Assembly (NCBI GenBank): GCA_005879015.1
Contig: VBMC01000089.1
Location: 1 to 10,788, forward strand
Length of the DNA: 10,788 nucleotides
Direction of reading: 5' to 3'
Source: Methanobacteriota archaeon
GTDB lineage: Archaea > Thermoplasmatota > Thermoplasmata > RBG-16-68-12
Shown: piece by piece, positions 1 to 5,677 of the stretch
Layout of the letters: each line of letters starts with the position of its first letter
How positions within the stretch are numbered: position 1 is the stretch's first letter
Notes under the pieces: model-generated
Told to the model about the DNA's origin: nothing
Seen by the model: the letters and a program-made list of their open reading frames with translations, nothing else
The model's database searches: none
Translations under genes and position numbers: made by a program

Positions 1-165
1 ATCGTGAGCGAGATGCCGCACGGCGGATTCAAGCAGAGCGGGTTCGGCAAAGACCTTTCCGTCTACAGCCTGGAAGAGTACACACAGATCAAGCATGTGT
101 TCATCGACCTGACGGATGCCGTACGCAAGCCGTGGCATTACATCACGTTCGGCGATCCGACGTGA
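1..165 (+). CDS. Aldehyde dehydrogenase, C-terminal end (partial)
   Basis: The first 54 codons of the window read without interruption to TGA at 163-165 and form the C-terminal tail of an NAD(P)-dependent aldehyde dehydrogenase. The diagnostic stretch is EMPHGGFKQSGFGKDLS followed by SLEEYTQIKHVFIDL. In this superfamily it lies near the C-terminus and contributes to the substrate pocket and the oligomerisation strand. The wording is closest, from memory, to gamma-aminobutyraldehyde or betaine-aldehyde type dehydrogenases (PatD-like), which oxidise an aminoaldehyde to the amino acid. The catalytic cysteine and glutamate lie upstream of the window, so substrate class cannot be checked. The gene converges with the saccharopine-dehydrogenase-like gene, leaving 16 bases between the two stops. 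A link to lysine or polyamine catabolism is inference. Confidence 0.88.
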   Translation: MVSEMPHGGFKQSGFGKDLSVYSLEEYTQIKHVFIDLTDAVRKPWHYITFGDPT

Positions 166-181
166 GGTTTGGTCGCAATAT

Positions 182-1372
182 TCAGGCCGCGACCGCCCGC
201 TCGGACCACTGCATCGGCAGCTCCCGGGCCGCCCATTCCTTGAACACGCGTTCCCGGTCCAACGTTTCGGGCGGATGGACGCCGGGCCCCGGGGTCGTCT
301 GATCTCCGAGCATCGCCACCCCGATCGCGGCCCCGACGGCGGTCAGGTAGTTCACGGCGGTCGTAGAGCGGCGGCGGTTCGCGTCCGGCTGCGACATGAG
401 GACGTCGCCCCGCCGCACGAGGTGATGACCGTCCCGCACGCCCTCGACCTCGACGGTCAGGGCGGTCGCCCCTTGCAACGGCAGGACGAGCGCGGACGGC
501 TCCGGGAACGCCGCAAGAAGCGCCCTCCGGAAGGAGACCATCTGATTTCCGATGCGGATCATGCGAGAGTCCGAGAGCAGGCCGAGTCGGTCGAGGGAAA
601 TGAGGGCCCGGACCACGTCCGGATGGAGGGCGTGCTTGTAGTCCACGCGGCCCACGGACTTTCCGAGGAACCGGGGAAGGGTCTCCACCTCCTCGTGGGA
701 GACGAGGTAGGTCCGTTGGACGCCGACGGGAGCGGGGAAGGGAAAATCCTCGGGCTCGCTCAGCGGGTCCCTTGCCGCGAGGCCGCCGTAGAGCCACACG
801 GACGGCCGGACCAGGACGTTCTCCAGGAACGCCTCACGCGAGGAGAGCGGCAGGTACCCCGGACCCGGGGCCGTGATGAGCTCCCCGGCGCGGATGCGAA
901 TCGCGTCGATCGCCTCGAATCGCTCCGCCGCGTCGCGGGCCATCACGTTCGAGATCCCCGGATCGAAGCCCATGGACACGAGCGCGGTCCGCCCCGCGGC
1001 TTTGAAGTCGTCCGCCCTCGCCAGCTGCGCGAAGATCCCCGGTGGGGCGCCCGGCTCCGAAGGCCCGGCGGCCGCGATGTCCAGATAGTGCGCCCCAGCC
1101 TCCAGGGCTGCCCCCATGATCCGAAGATTGTACCGAGGGAGCGTCGTGTTCACGACGATGTCCGAGCCCTTGATCGCCCGCCCCAGGGCGGCATGGTTCT
1201 CGACGTTCAGCTGGGTCGCCTCGATCGAGACGCGACCCGGAATGCCCGTGAGGACCCGGGCGCGCTCCCCGAACTGGTCCGTGAGGAGGAGCGACGTCAC
1301 CCGGCGGTCGGCCCGGAGTTCCGACGCGAGGGTCCGGCCCAGTCCACCGACCCCAAGGATCGCGACCCGCAT
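182..1372 (-). CDS. Saccharopine dehydrogenase-like NAD(P)-binding oxidoreductase
   Basis: This 396-residue protein opens with a Rossmann nucleotide-binding fold: MRVAILGVGGLGRTLASEL holds the GxGGLG loop at residues 7-12, directly after the start ATG. Further family hallmarks are the end of the second half-fold at residues 70-77 (SDIVVNTT), the HYLDIA segment around 95-100 and MGFDPGISN at 134-142. These are typical of the saccharopine dehydrogenase / carboxynorspermidine dehydrogenase superfamily, soluble enzymes that reduce or cleave a secondary-amine amino-acid adduct. Its length matches the approximately 380-420 residues usual for single-domain members. The exact substrate (saccharopine, carboxynorspermidine or another opine-like compound) cannot be read from sequence. 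The convergent aldehyde dehydrogenase gives weak support for amino-acid or polyamine metabolism. A weak TATA-like stretch (AAAGACTAAACG) lies about 25-40 bases upstream, which would give a very short leader. Confidence 0.85.
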   Translation of the reverse strand: MRVAILGVGGLGRTLASELRADRRVTSLLLTDQFGERARVLTGIPGRVSIEATQLNVENHAALGRAIKGSDIVVNTTLPRYNLRIMGAALEAGAHYLDIAAAGPSEPGAPPGIFAQLARADDFKAAGRTALVSMGFDPGISNVMARDAAERFEAIDAIRIRAGELITAPGPGYLPLSSREAFLENVLVRPSVWLYGGLAARDPLSEPEDFPFPAPVGVQRTYLVSHEEVETLPRFLGKSVGRVDYKHALHPDVVRALISLDRLGLLSDSRMIRIGNQMVSFRRALLAAFPEPSALVLPLQGATALTVEVEGVRDGHHLVRRGDVLMSQPDANRRRSTTAVNYLTAVGAAIGVAMLGDQTTPGPGVHPPETLDRERVFKEWAARELPMQWSERAVAA

Positions 1373-1493
1373 CGAATCGGCCCAGGGCTCGTCGTAGCGT
1401 TTAGTCTTTTCGTGGCGGTTCGCGGTCGTCGCTTCGTTGGAAATGGTGAGGTGTAAGGATTCGCGGCGCGGGTATCGTATTATTATGAGGATA

Positions 1494-1505
1494 GTAATCG
1501 ATTAC
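1494..1505. promoter_or_regulatory. Perfect 12-base palindrome, possible operator
   Basis: GTAATCGATTAC reads identically on both strands. It sits in a short AT-rich island (about 1470-1505) inside GC-rich surroundings, between the saccharopine-dehydrogenase-like start and the broken ABC ATPase fragment. Dimeric regulators of the kinds encoded nearby bind sites of this shape, so an operator role is possible. It lies 122 bases upstream of the start at 1372, which is rather far. A chance palindrome cannot be excluded. Confidence 0.3.
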
Positions 1506-1534
1506 CGCGACAGGGGGCCTTGCCACGTCACGCC

Positions 1535-1705
1535 GGCCGGCGACAATATTCAACAACGTGGACTTGACTCGACCCGACGGCCGAGGATCGTGACGAACTC
1601 GCCTTCAGGGATCGAGAGGTCTACCTCGCGCAGCGCCTCCGTCGGCCCGCTCTTCCCGTTGAATGTCTTCCCGACGCCGGTGAGTTGCAGGGCGGCACTG
1701 CTCAC
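1535..1705 (-). pseudogene. ABC transporter ATP-binding protein fragment (SsuB/TauB/NrtD-like), frameshifted and truncated
   Basis: Reading on the minus strand from a GTG at 1705, the frame gives VSSAALQLTGVGKTF, then EALREVDLSIPEGEFVTILG. This is the N-terminus of an ABC ATPase of the nitrate/sulfonate/taurine importer type, where the next residues should be the Walker A P-loop (PSGxGKST). The open frame instead runs to RRVESSPRC and a TGA at 1550-1552. Shifting by one base after the codon for Gly at about 1578-1580 restores SG-R-V-KSTLLNIVAG, so one base is missing within the P-loop. The second P-loop glycine also reads Val. After LLNIVAG (about 1535-1540) all similarity ends, and the remaining roughly 180 residues (Q-loop, ABC signature, Walker B) are absent. 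No permease or binding-protein gene adjoins it. The same frame stays open upstream to 1858 but without recognisable sequence. This is a dead remnant. Confidence 0.75.
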
Positions 1706-2181
1706 CGTGCGCTCATCAATCACGGACGAGAGCGGGACCTCCTCCGGCTTCGAGGGCGCAGGATGGACGACCACCGAACTGACGACAGCAATCTGAGCGC
1801 CGAGGGGCACTCCACCGCGCAACGGAGGTCGCCTCCGTCCTCCCGTTGGCGGTTCCACCTGGGACCCGGCACATCGTCTTGCGGGATTTCAGCGGGGCGC
1901 CGCAACGCGGTGCACGTTGGTGATAACCGAATCACTGTCGCTTATATGCGGACGGCCGGTTCTACTGACGGGGTCGGCGTTGGCGGACGGCGTTCCGCGG
2001 ATCCACCGCGGCCTCCCCCTCTCCGCGTCTTCGCGGCGGCTTTCGCGGAACGCGCCTCGGTCCGCGACGCCGGCCTGCTAATAGTTAACTTGTTCGGGAG
2101 GCCATTGAGTTCTCGGTAGGGGCAACACTTGCCGTTCTCAATCGGCGACGACATCGACGAAAACAACGCTCGATGGAGAGC
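1706..2181. other. Gene-free stretch with a TATA-like element and a small hairpin
   Basis: Nothing in any frame here looks like a conserved protein; the open frames are short and Arg/Pro/Ser-rich. A TATA-like element sits at about 1943-1950. It reads CTTATATG on the plus strand and CATATAAG on the minus strand, so on the minus strand it could be the relict promoter of the ABC ATPase fragment. A 6-base inverted repeat, CCGCGG at 1995-2000 and 2006-2011 with loop ATCCA, could form a short hairpin. The stretch directly downstream of the glycosyltransferase stop (about 2120-2181) has a short T-rich run on the minus strand that could serve as a terminator, but this is weak. Confidence 0.4.
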
Positions 2182-3075
2182 CTAGACCATTCCCTCGGGA
2201 CGACTCAGTGTGGGGGTCTGCTTGCCCTGAGAGGCATCCGTTCGCACGCGTTGAATCAGCCGCGAAGATCCGTTGAGACGGCGAACGAAGAGGCGTAGGG
2301 CGATCTGCAGTCCCGACCGAAGAGGGAGCATCTTCGGAGGCCCGATTCGCGCACCGTAGTCGATCGGCAACTCCGTAATCCGCGCCTGCGAAAGGCAGGC
2401 CGAGCCGAAGAGGTCGGCCTCCAGATCGAAGCCGCTCGCCTCGAGCGGAATCCGACGAAGCGCGTCGGCCTTGAATCCCCACATCCCCGTGCAGACGTCC
2501 GTCACGGAGACGCCGAAGAGGAGGCGGGCCAGCGCGCTGAGGATGCGGTTCCCGATCGCGTTGAGGGGCGTCATGGCGCCTTCCGCCATCCGTCCGCGGA
2601 AGCGCGAGCCGAGGACGACGTCGTTCCCGGAGGCGAGGGCCTCGAGGAACCTCTGAATCGCTTCCGGAGGATAGGTCCCGTCCGCGTCGAGCATGAGGAA
2701 GAACTCCGGTTCGCGCGACCCGCCGTCCGCGCGGTCCCGGGTGCGGAGCAAGTGGTCGAACGCCTGGCGCATCCCGTTTCCTTTCCCCCGCCCGGCCTGG
2801 ATGAACACGCTCGCCCCGTTCTTGCGGCCCACTTCCAGGGTGCGGTCCGTCGAGTTCCCGTCGACGAGCCAGATCGACACGGTGTATCCGGCCGCCTTGA
2901 GCTGGGTGCGGGGAATGCGGTCCAGGACCTTGCCGATCGCCCGTTCCTCGTTTAGGGCCGGCAGGAAGATGACGACATGGCCTCGGGGACTCGGCTGCGG
3001 GCTGTCCCTTTCGGCGCCCGACAAGTGCGCGACCTCGTCTTCCGATTGGCCACCCCCCATCGCCTCTGCGATCAT
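2182..3075 (-). CDS. Family 2 glycosyltransferase, dolichol-phosphate mannose synthase-like
   Basis: The 297-residue protein has a GT-A fold in the usual order: FLPALNEERAIGKVL at 37-51, WLVDGNSTDRT at 69-79, GRGKGNGMRQAF at 95-106, the metal-binding DAD of MLDADGTYPPEA at 128-139, VLGSRFRGRM at 154-163, and NRILSALARLLFGVSVTD with CTGMWGFKADAL at 176-205. This arrangement is characteristic of polyprenyl-phosphate sugar synthases of the DPM1/DPG type. They move a hexose from a nucleotide sugar to a lipid carrier on the cytoplasmic face of the membrane for later glycosylation. There is no C-terminal membrane segment, so it resembles the soluble, membrane-associated subclass. The first 30 residues are low in family similarity and the true start may be Met6. 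It lies 25 bases downstream of the winged-helix regulator on the same strand, so co-transcription is likely. Donor sugar and acceptor are unknown. Confidence 0.88.
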   Translation of the reverse strand: MIAEAMGGGQSEDEVAHLSGAERDSPQPSPRGHVVIFLPALNEERAIGKVLDRIPRTQLKAAGYTVSIWLVDGNSTDRTLEVGRKNGASVFIQAGRGKGNGMRQAFDHLLRTRDRADGGSREPEFFLMLDADGTYPPEAIQRFLEALASGNDVVLGSRFRGRMAEGAMTPLNAIGNRILSALARLLFGVSVTDVCTGMWGFKADALRRIPLEASGFDLEADLFGSACLSQARITELPIDYGARIGPPKMLPLRSGLQIALRLFVRRLNGSSRLIQRVRTDASQGKQTPTLSRPEGMV

Positions 3076-3100
3076 GGTCGTCTATTCTCCCTCCGGCCCG

Positions 3101-3472
3101 TCAATGCGATACGATGCCCAGATTCGCGGGCGTGCTCCTCGCCCGTCCGGCCTTGTCCTCCGGCCGCTCGTAACCTGGGAAAACCTCATCGAGGAACTCC
3201 GCGTTCCGTTCCATTTGATAGGTGAGGAAGAACAGGGCGCCATACGACTCTCCGCGCGGACTCGCAGCAACCACATCGTCACGAGCGAGCTTCGTCAGGT
3301 GGTGCTGGACGGTCGTGTAATGGAGCTCCAGCGCGCTCGCGATTTGGTTCGCGTTCAAGGGCCCGCGGTCCTGAAGAAGTTTCAGGATCCGGCACCGGTT
3401 GTGGCCGCCTCGCGACCGCGCGAGCAGGTACACGAGCGTCCGTCGGAACGGCGTGTTGGATCGATCGCTCAT
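3101..3472 (-). CDS. ArsR-like winged helix-turn-helix transcriptional regulator
   Basis: From the ATG at 3472 the protein is 123 residues. Residues about 19-75 form an archaeal winged helix. SRGGHNRCRILKLLQDRG is the first helix pair, LNANQIASALELHYTTVQHHLTKLARDDVV is the helix-turn-helix with the recognition helix around HYTTVQHHLTKL, and the wing runs through ASPRGESYGALFFLT. This pattern is common among euryarchaeal ArsR/HTH_20-type DNA-binding proteins. Beyond the wing there is only a short helix (NAEFLDEVF) and a polar tail, with no metal-binding cysteines, so it is not a classic metal sensor. The frame is open upstream to 3619, with other possible starts at 3562 and 3619, but the added residues look non-conserved. 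I therefore chose 3472 because it begins just before the fold. It precedes the glycosyltransferase gene by 25 bases and may regulate that gene or itself. Confidence 0.82.
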   Translation of the reverse strand: MSDRSNTPFRRTLVYLLARSRGGHNRCRILKLLQDRGPLNANQIASALELHYTTVQHHLTKLARDDVVAASPRGESYGALFFLTYQMERNAEFLDEVFPGYERPEDKAGRARSTPANLGIVSH

Positions 3473-3680
3473 GCGCGACGTCGTCGATCGAACGTCCACG
3501 TGTGCCGGAATCGGCCACGCGCTCGACGTGGGTGCGATGAGGACACGTTCCGTTGACCCCGACATTAGACGCGGGCAAGCCGAGCGAGGGGGATATCCAC
3601 CGCGTCTTAATGCGCGCAACTCCGCATGGGGAGTGTGCGCCGTGCGTCACACCTAATGATTACAGTTGCAAAAGACTATA

Positions 3681-3690
3681 ACATATAAGT
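3681..3690 (+). promoter_or_regulatory. Archaeal TATA box for the ribbon-helix-helix gene
   Basis: ACATATAAGT stands out in GC-rich DNA. An archaeal start site expected about 25 bases beyond the TATA centre falls near 3712, giving a leader of roughly 28 bases that contains the Shine-Dalgarno site. On the opposite strand the same bases read ACTTATATGT, so the element could also fire towards the winged-helix gene. Confidence 0.6.
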
Positions 3691-3728
3691 GGTTGCCAAC
3701 GCATTGCCTTTATTCTGAAGAGGGCCCT

Positions 3729-3733
3729 GGTGA
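3729..3733 (+). promoter_or_regulatory. Shine-Dalgarno site deciding a TTG start
   Basis: GGTGA matches the anti-Shine-Dalgarno end of archaeal 16S rRNA and lies six bases before the TTG at 3740. No ATG or GTG in frame fits better, so this site supports the rare start codon. Confidence 0.6.
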
Positions 3734-3739
3734 ACCGAA

Positions 3740-4273
3740 TTGGCTAGTCGCACCGCGGTCACGAGGACCATCCGGTTGGATGGAGACACGGACCGCGCCC
3801 TCTCCACCTTAGCCGAGAAGGAACGGGTCAGCGTCAATTTCCTCGTAAACCGGGCGCTTCGAAAATTCATCGAGTGGGACGTCTACGCGGAGAAGTTCGG
3901 ATTCCTCTCCCTGCCCGCCTCCATGATCACGAAGATGATGAGCTATCTGACCGACGAAGAGGCGCGGGAGATGGGACGCTGGGCAGGACAGAACCTGGTG
4001 AAGGACTTCCTCACCTTCTGGTTCAAAGAGGTGAGCGTCACGACCCTCGTGAAAGGGTATCCGGCCCTCGAGTCGAAATACGGGAAGTCGTTCGAATACG
4101 AGGAGCACGTCGACGGCGGCCGGTGGACGATCATCCTGAAGCATGGCCGCGGGATCAAGTGGTCCTTCTACTACGAGGAACTCCTTCGGTCCGTGTTTGA
4201 GCAACTGCTGAAGAAGGAAGTCAAGACGGAACGGACGGAAGATCAGGTCGTTGCGCGATTCAGCGCCGTCTAG
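3740..4273 (+). CDS. Ribbon-helix-helix (CopG-type) protein with unassigned C-terminal domain
   Basis: This 177-residue protein starts with TTG, supported by GGTGA six bases upstream. Residues 8-45 form a ribbon-helix-helix DNA-binding unit: the strand TRTIRLDGD, helix A (TDRALSTLAEKER), a VSV turn, then helix B (NFLVNRALRKFIEWD). Residues about 46-177 form a second domain that I recognise only as a type of tail seen on archaeal RHH proteins. It has a helical part (YAEKFGFLSLPASMITKMM, then LTDEEAREMGRWAGQNLVKDFLTFWF in sequence) and a strand-rich part around FEYEEHVDGGRWTIILKHG, with GIKWSFYYEELLRSVFEQLL closing it. The size suggests a ligand- or partner-binding sensor module, which is inference. 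It is transcribed away from the winged-helix gene and converges on the small hypothetical gene with 21 bases between stops. Confidence 0.85.
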   Translation: MASRTAVTRTIRLDGDTDRALSTLAEKERVSVNFLVNRALRKFIEWDVYAEKFGFLSLPASMITKMMSYLTDEEAREMGRWAGQNLVKDFLTFWFKEVSVTTLVKGYPALESKYGKSFEYEEHVDGGRWTIILKHGRGIKWSFYYEELLRSVFEQLLKKEVKTERTEDQVVARFSAV

Positions 4274-4294
4274 GCCGCTCCTACATGCGCATCG

Positions 4295-4717
4295 CTACTG
4301 GATGATTTTCTTCTTCGGGGACTCCTCTTCGGAGTTCTCGTAACCCGCATCGTGAAGGGCCGTGCGCTCGATCGCCTCCGCGAGCCAGCCCATCGTCATG
4401 CGCAGGCCGAGGCATACCCGGTCGATCTCGGCGTCCCCCGTGTCCGCCTTCTTCACTTTCGACAGCAGCATCGACTTGACCATGTGGGCGTTCTGATCGC
4501 CGAAGGTCTTGTCGAAGGCCCTCCAGTAGGCCTGCTGAAACGCCGGATCGTCTCGGGCCCCTTTGGTCTTGGCTAGATGGGGGACGGTACCGCCTCCTGG
4601 GCCTGGGCGTCGGTCCAAGTCGGAAATCGGGTCCAGCCTCGCGGCTGCCGAGCGCCATCGCAGGCAACCGACCTCCTTCCGATTTTCATTGGGCCAGCCT
4701 TTCGAAACGGCTTGCAC
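4295..4717 (-). CDS. Small conserved-looking hypothetical protein, start uncertain
   Basis: I do not recognise a family. The protein-like part is the last 95 residues or so, beginning at LAKTKGARDDPAFQQAYWRAFDK and ending with a Glu-rich then Lys-rich tail (ENSEEESPKKKIIQ). Between them lies an amphipathic, probably helical stretch (HMVKSMLLSKVKKADTG, EIDRVCLGLRMTMGWLAEAIERTAL). The balanced amino-acid mix argues that this frame is the real one. The start is a problem. The frame is open up to a GTG at 4717 (140 residues) with a plausible TATA-like ATTATCAAG near 4731-4742, but residues 1-48 look atypical. A strong Shine-Dalgarno site at 4671-4678 leads to TTG 4667 or ATG 4658 in a different frame. 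A TTG at 4618 is a further in-frame option. It lies 210 bases downstream of the KaiC-like gene on the same strand and could belong to that transcript. Confidence 0.6.
   Translation of the reverse strand: MQAVSKGWPNENRKEVGCLRWRSAAARLDPISDLDRRPGPGGGTVPHLAKTKGARDDPAFQQAYWRAFDKTFGDQNAHMVKSMLLSKVKKADTGDAEIDRVCLGLRMTMGWLAEAIERTALHDAGYENSEEESPKKKIIQ
4671..4678 (-). promoter_or_regulatory. Strong Shine-Dalgarno site with an out-of-frame start
   Basis: On the minus strand AAGGAGGT is the strongest ribosome-binding match in this part of the window. It is followed three bases later by TTG (4667) and twelve bases later by ATG (4658). Both starts open a frame that is Arg/Pro-rich and disagrees with the protein-like frame of the small hypothetical gene ending at 4295. 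Either a base has been lost or gained between about 4570 and 4650, or the match is fortuitous. Confidence 0.4.
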
Positions 4718-4927
4718 CAGATGGCAAGGGCTTGATAATGCGTGCGTTTAGTTATCACCACGAGTGCGGGATGTCCTCGACGAACCGACCACCTTCCCGT
4801 GACGACCGAACTGTTCGTCCTTGGCAACCGGGAAACAACGAGGTCCCGAATAGCACGTCGACCTAACTTTGGGCCACCTTGCCGGACCGGCTCCTCACTC
4901 CGCGCCACCGAGCTCCCTCCGTGGACG

Positions 4928-5677
4928 CTAGACAGGGTTCCCGCGTACATGCGGATGGACAATCCGGATCCCCCGAGGGCCGATGTCGATCGGGATGGGA
5001 CCCATCTGGTGATTCGTGCCGCGCATCTTCGTGATCTCGATGTACCGGACCCGCGCCTCTCCGGCCGGGACGATGCTGAACTCGATGACGCCATCCGCGA
5101 CGAACTCCTCTACGCCGGTCCATGGGGAACCCCCCATGCTCCCCGTCCCCTCCTCCGTGATCAACAGAGTCGTGCACCCGGAGGCTCCGCCGACGATCTT
5201 GCCGAGCAGCACGTGCGTGAAGGTCCGGAGGTCCCCGACGGTCTGGAACGCAGGAGACATCGCGGTGAAGGAGTCGATCACGAGCCGCTCGGTCTCGTTC
5301 TCGTCGATCTCCCGAGCGATCTGCTCCCATAGCGCCGGAAGGCCCTCCGAGGTGGGTGCGGGGAGCTCGAGGAAGGAGAACCGCTTCTGGGCCATCAAGG
5401 GTTCGAAGTCGAGTCCGAGGCGTCGCATGTTGTGCATGTAGGACTTCTCGCTCTCGAGCATGGACACATACATGCCCGCCTGCTTGCCCTTCTTCGCGCC
5501 ATGGTGCAGGAAGTGGGATCCGAAGATCGTCTTCCCGGTCCCGGGTCGCCCGGTGAGCGTGACCAAGCTGCCCGAGAGGAACCCGCCTTCGAGCATCCCG
5601 TCGAGCTCTTGGAGGCCCGTCGCTGCGCGCTCGTCCGTGGTCGGCTCCGGCGTCTTTGACACCGCAACTTCGGTCAT
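4928..5677 (-). CDS. KaiC-like RecA-superfamily ATPase (single domain)
   Basis: This 249-residue protein is a single KaiC/RadA-type ATPase domain. The N-terminal TGLQELDGMLEGGFLSGSLVTLTG is the KaiC entry motif, Walker A is GRPGTGKT at 43-50, and Walker B is RLVIDSFTAM at 131-140 with Asp135. An acidic segment, SMLESE, at 72-77 sits where KaiC carries its catalytic glutamates. EFVADGVIEF at 191-200 and ITKMRGTNHQ at 215-224 are the KaiC C-terminal signature. The family binds and hydrolyses ATP, often as hexamers, and in archaea acts in signalling and regulation; no DNA-repair features are seen. Its ATG overlaps the TGA of the upstream GvpD-like gene by four bases (ATGA), with GAGGT seven bases before the start. 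The two proteins are therefore made from one message and probably interact. Confidence 0.88.
   Translation of the reverse strand: MTEVAVSKTPEPTTDERAATGLQELDGMLEGGFLSGSLVTLTGRPGTGKTIFGSHFLHHGAKKGKQAGMYVSMLESEKSYMHNMRRLGLDFEPLMAQKRFSFLELPAPTSEGLPALWEQIAREIDENETERLVIDSFTAMSPAFQTVGDLRTFTHVLLGKIVGGASGCTTLLITEEGTGSMGGSPWTGVEEFVADGVIEFSIVPAGEARVRYIEITKMRGTNHQMGPIPIDIGPRGIRIVHPHVRGNPV

Noticed and set aside
116..1456. Long plus-strand open frame of 446 codons
   Set aside because: It lies opposite the saccharopine-dehydrogenase-like gene, is Arg/Gly/Asp-rich without domains, and is the open antisense frame expected in GC-rich DNA.
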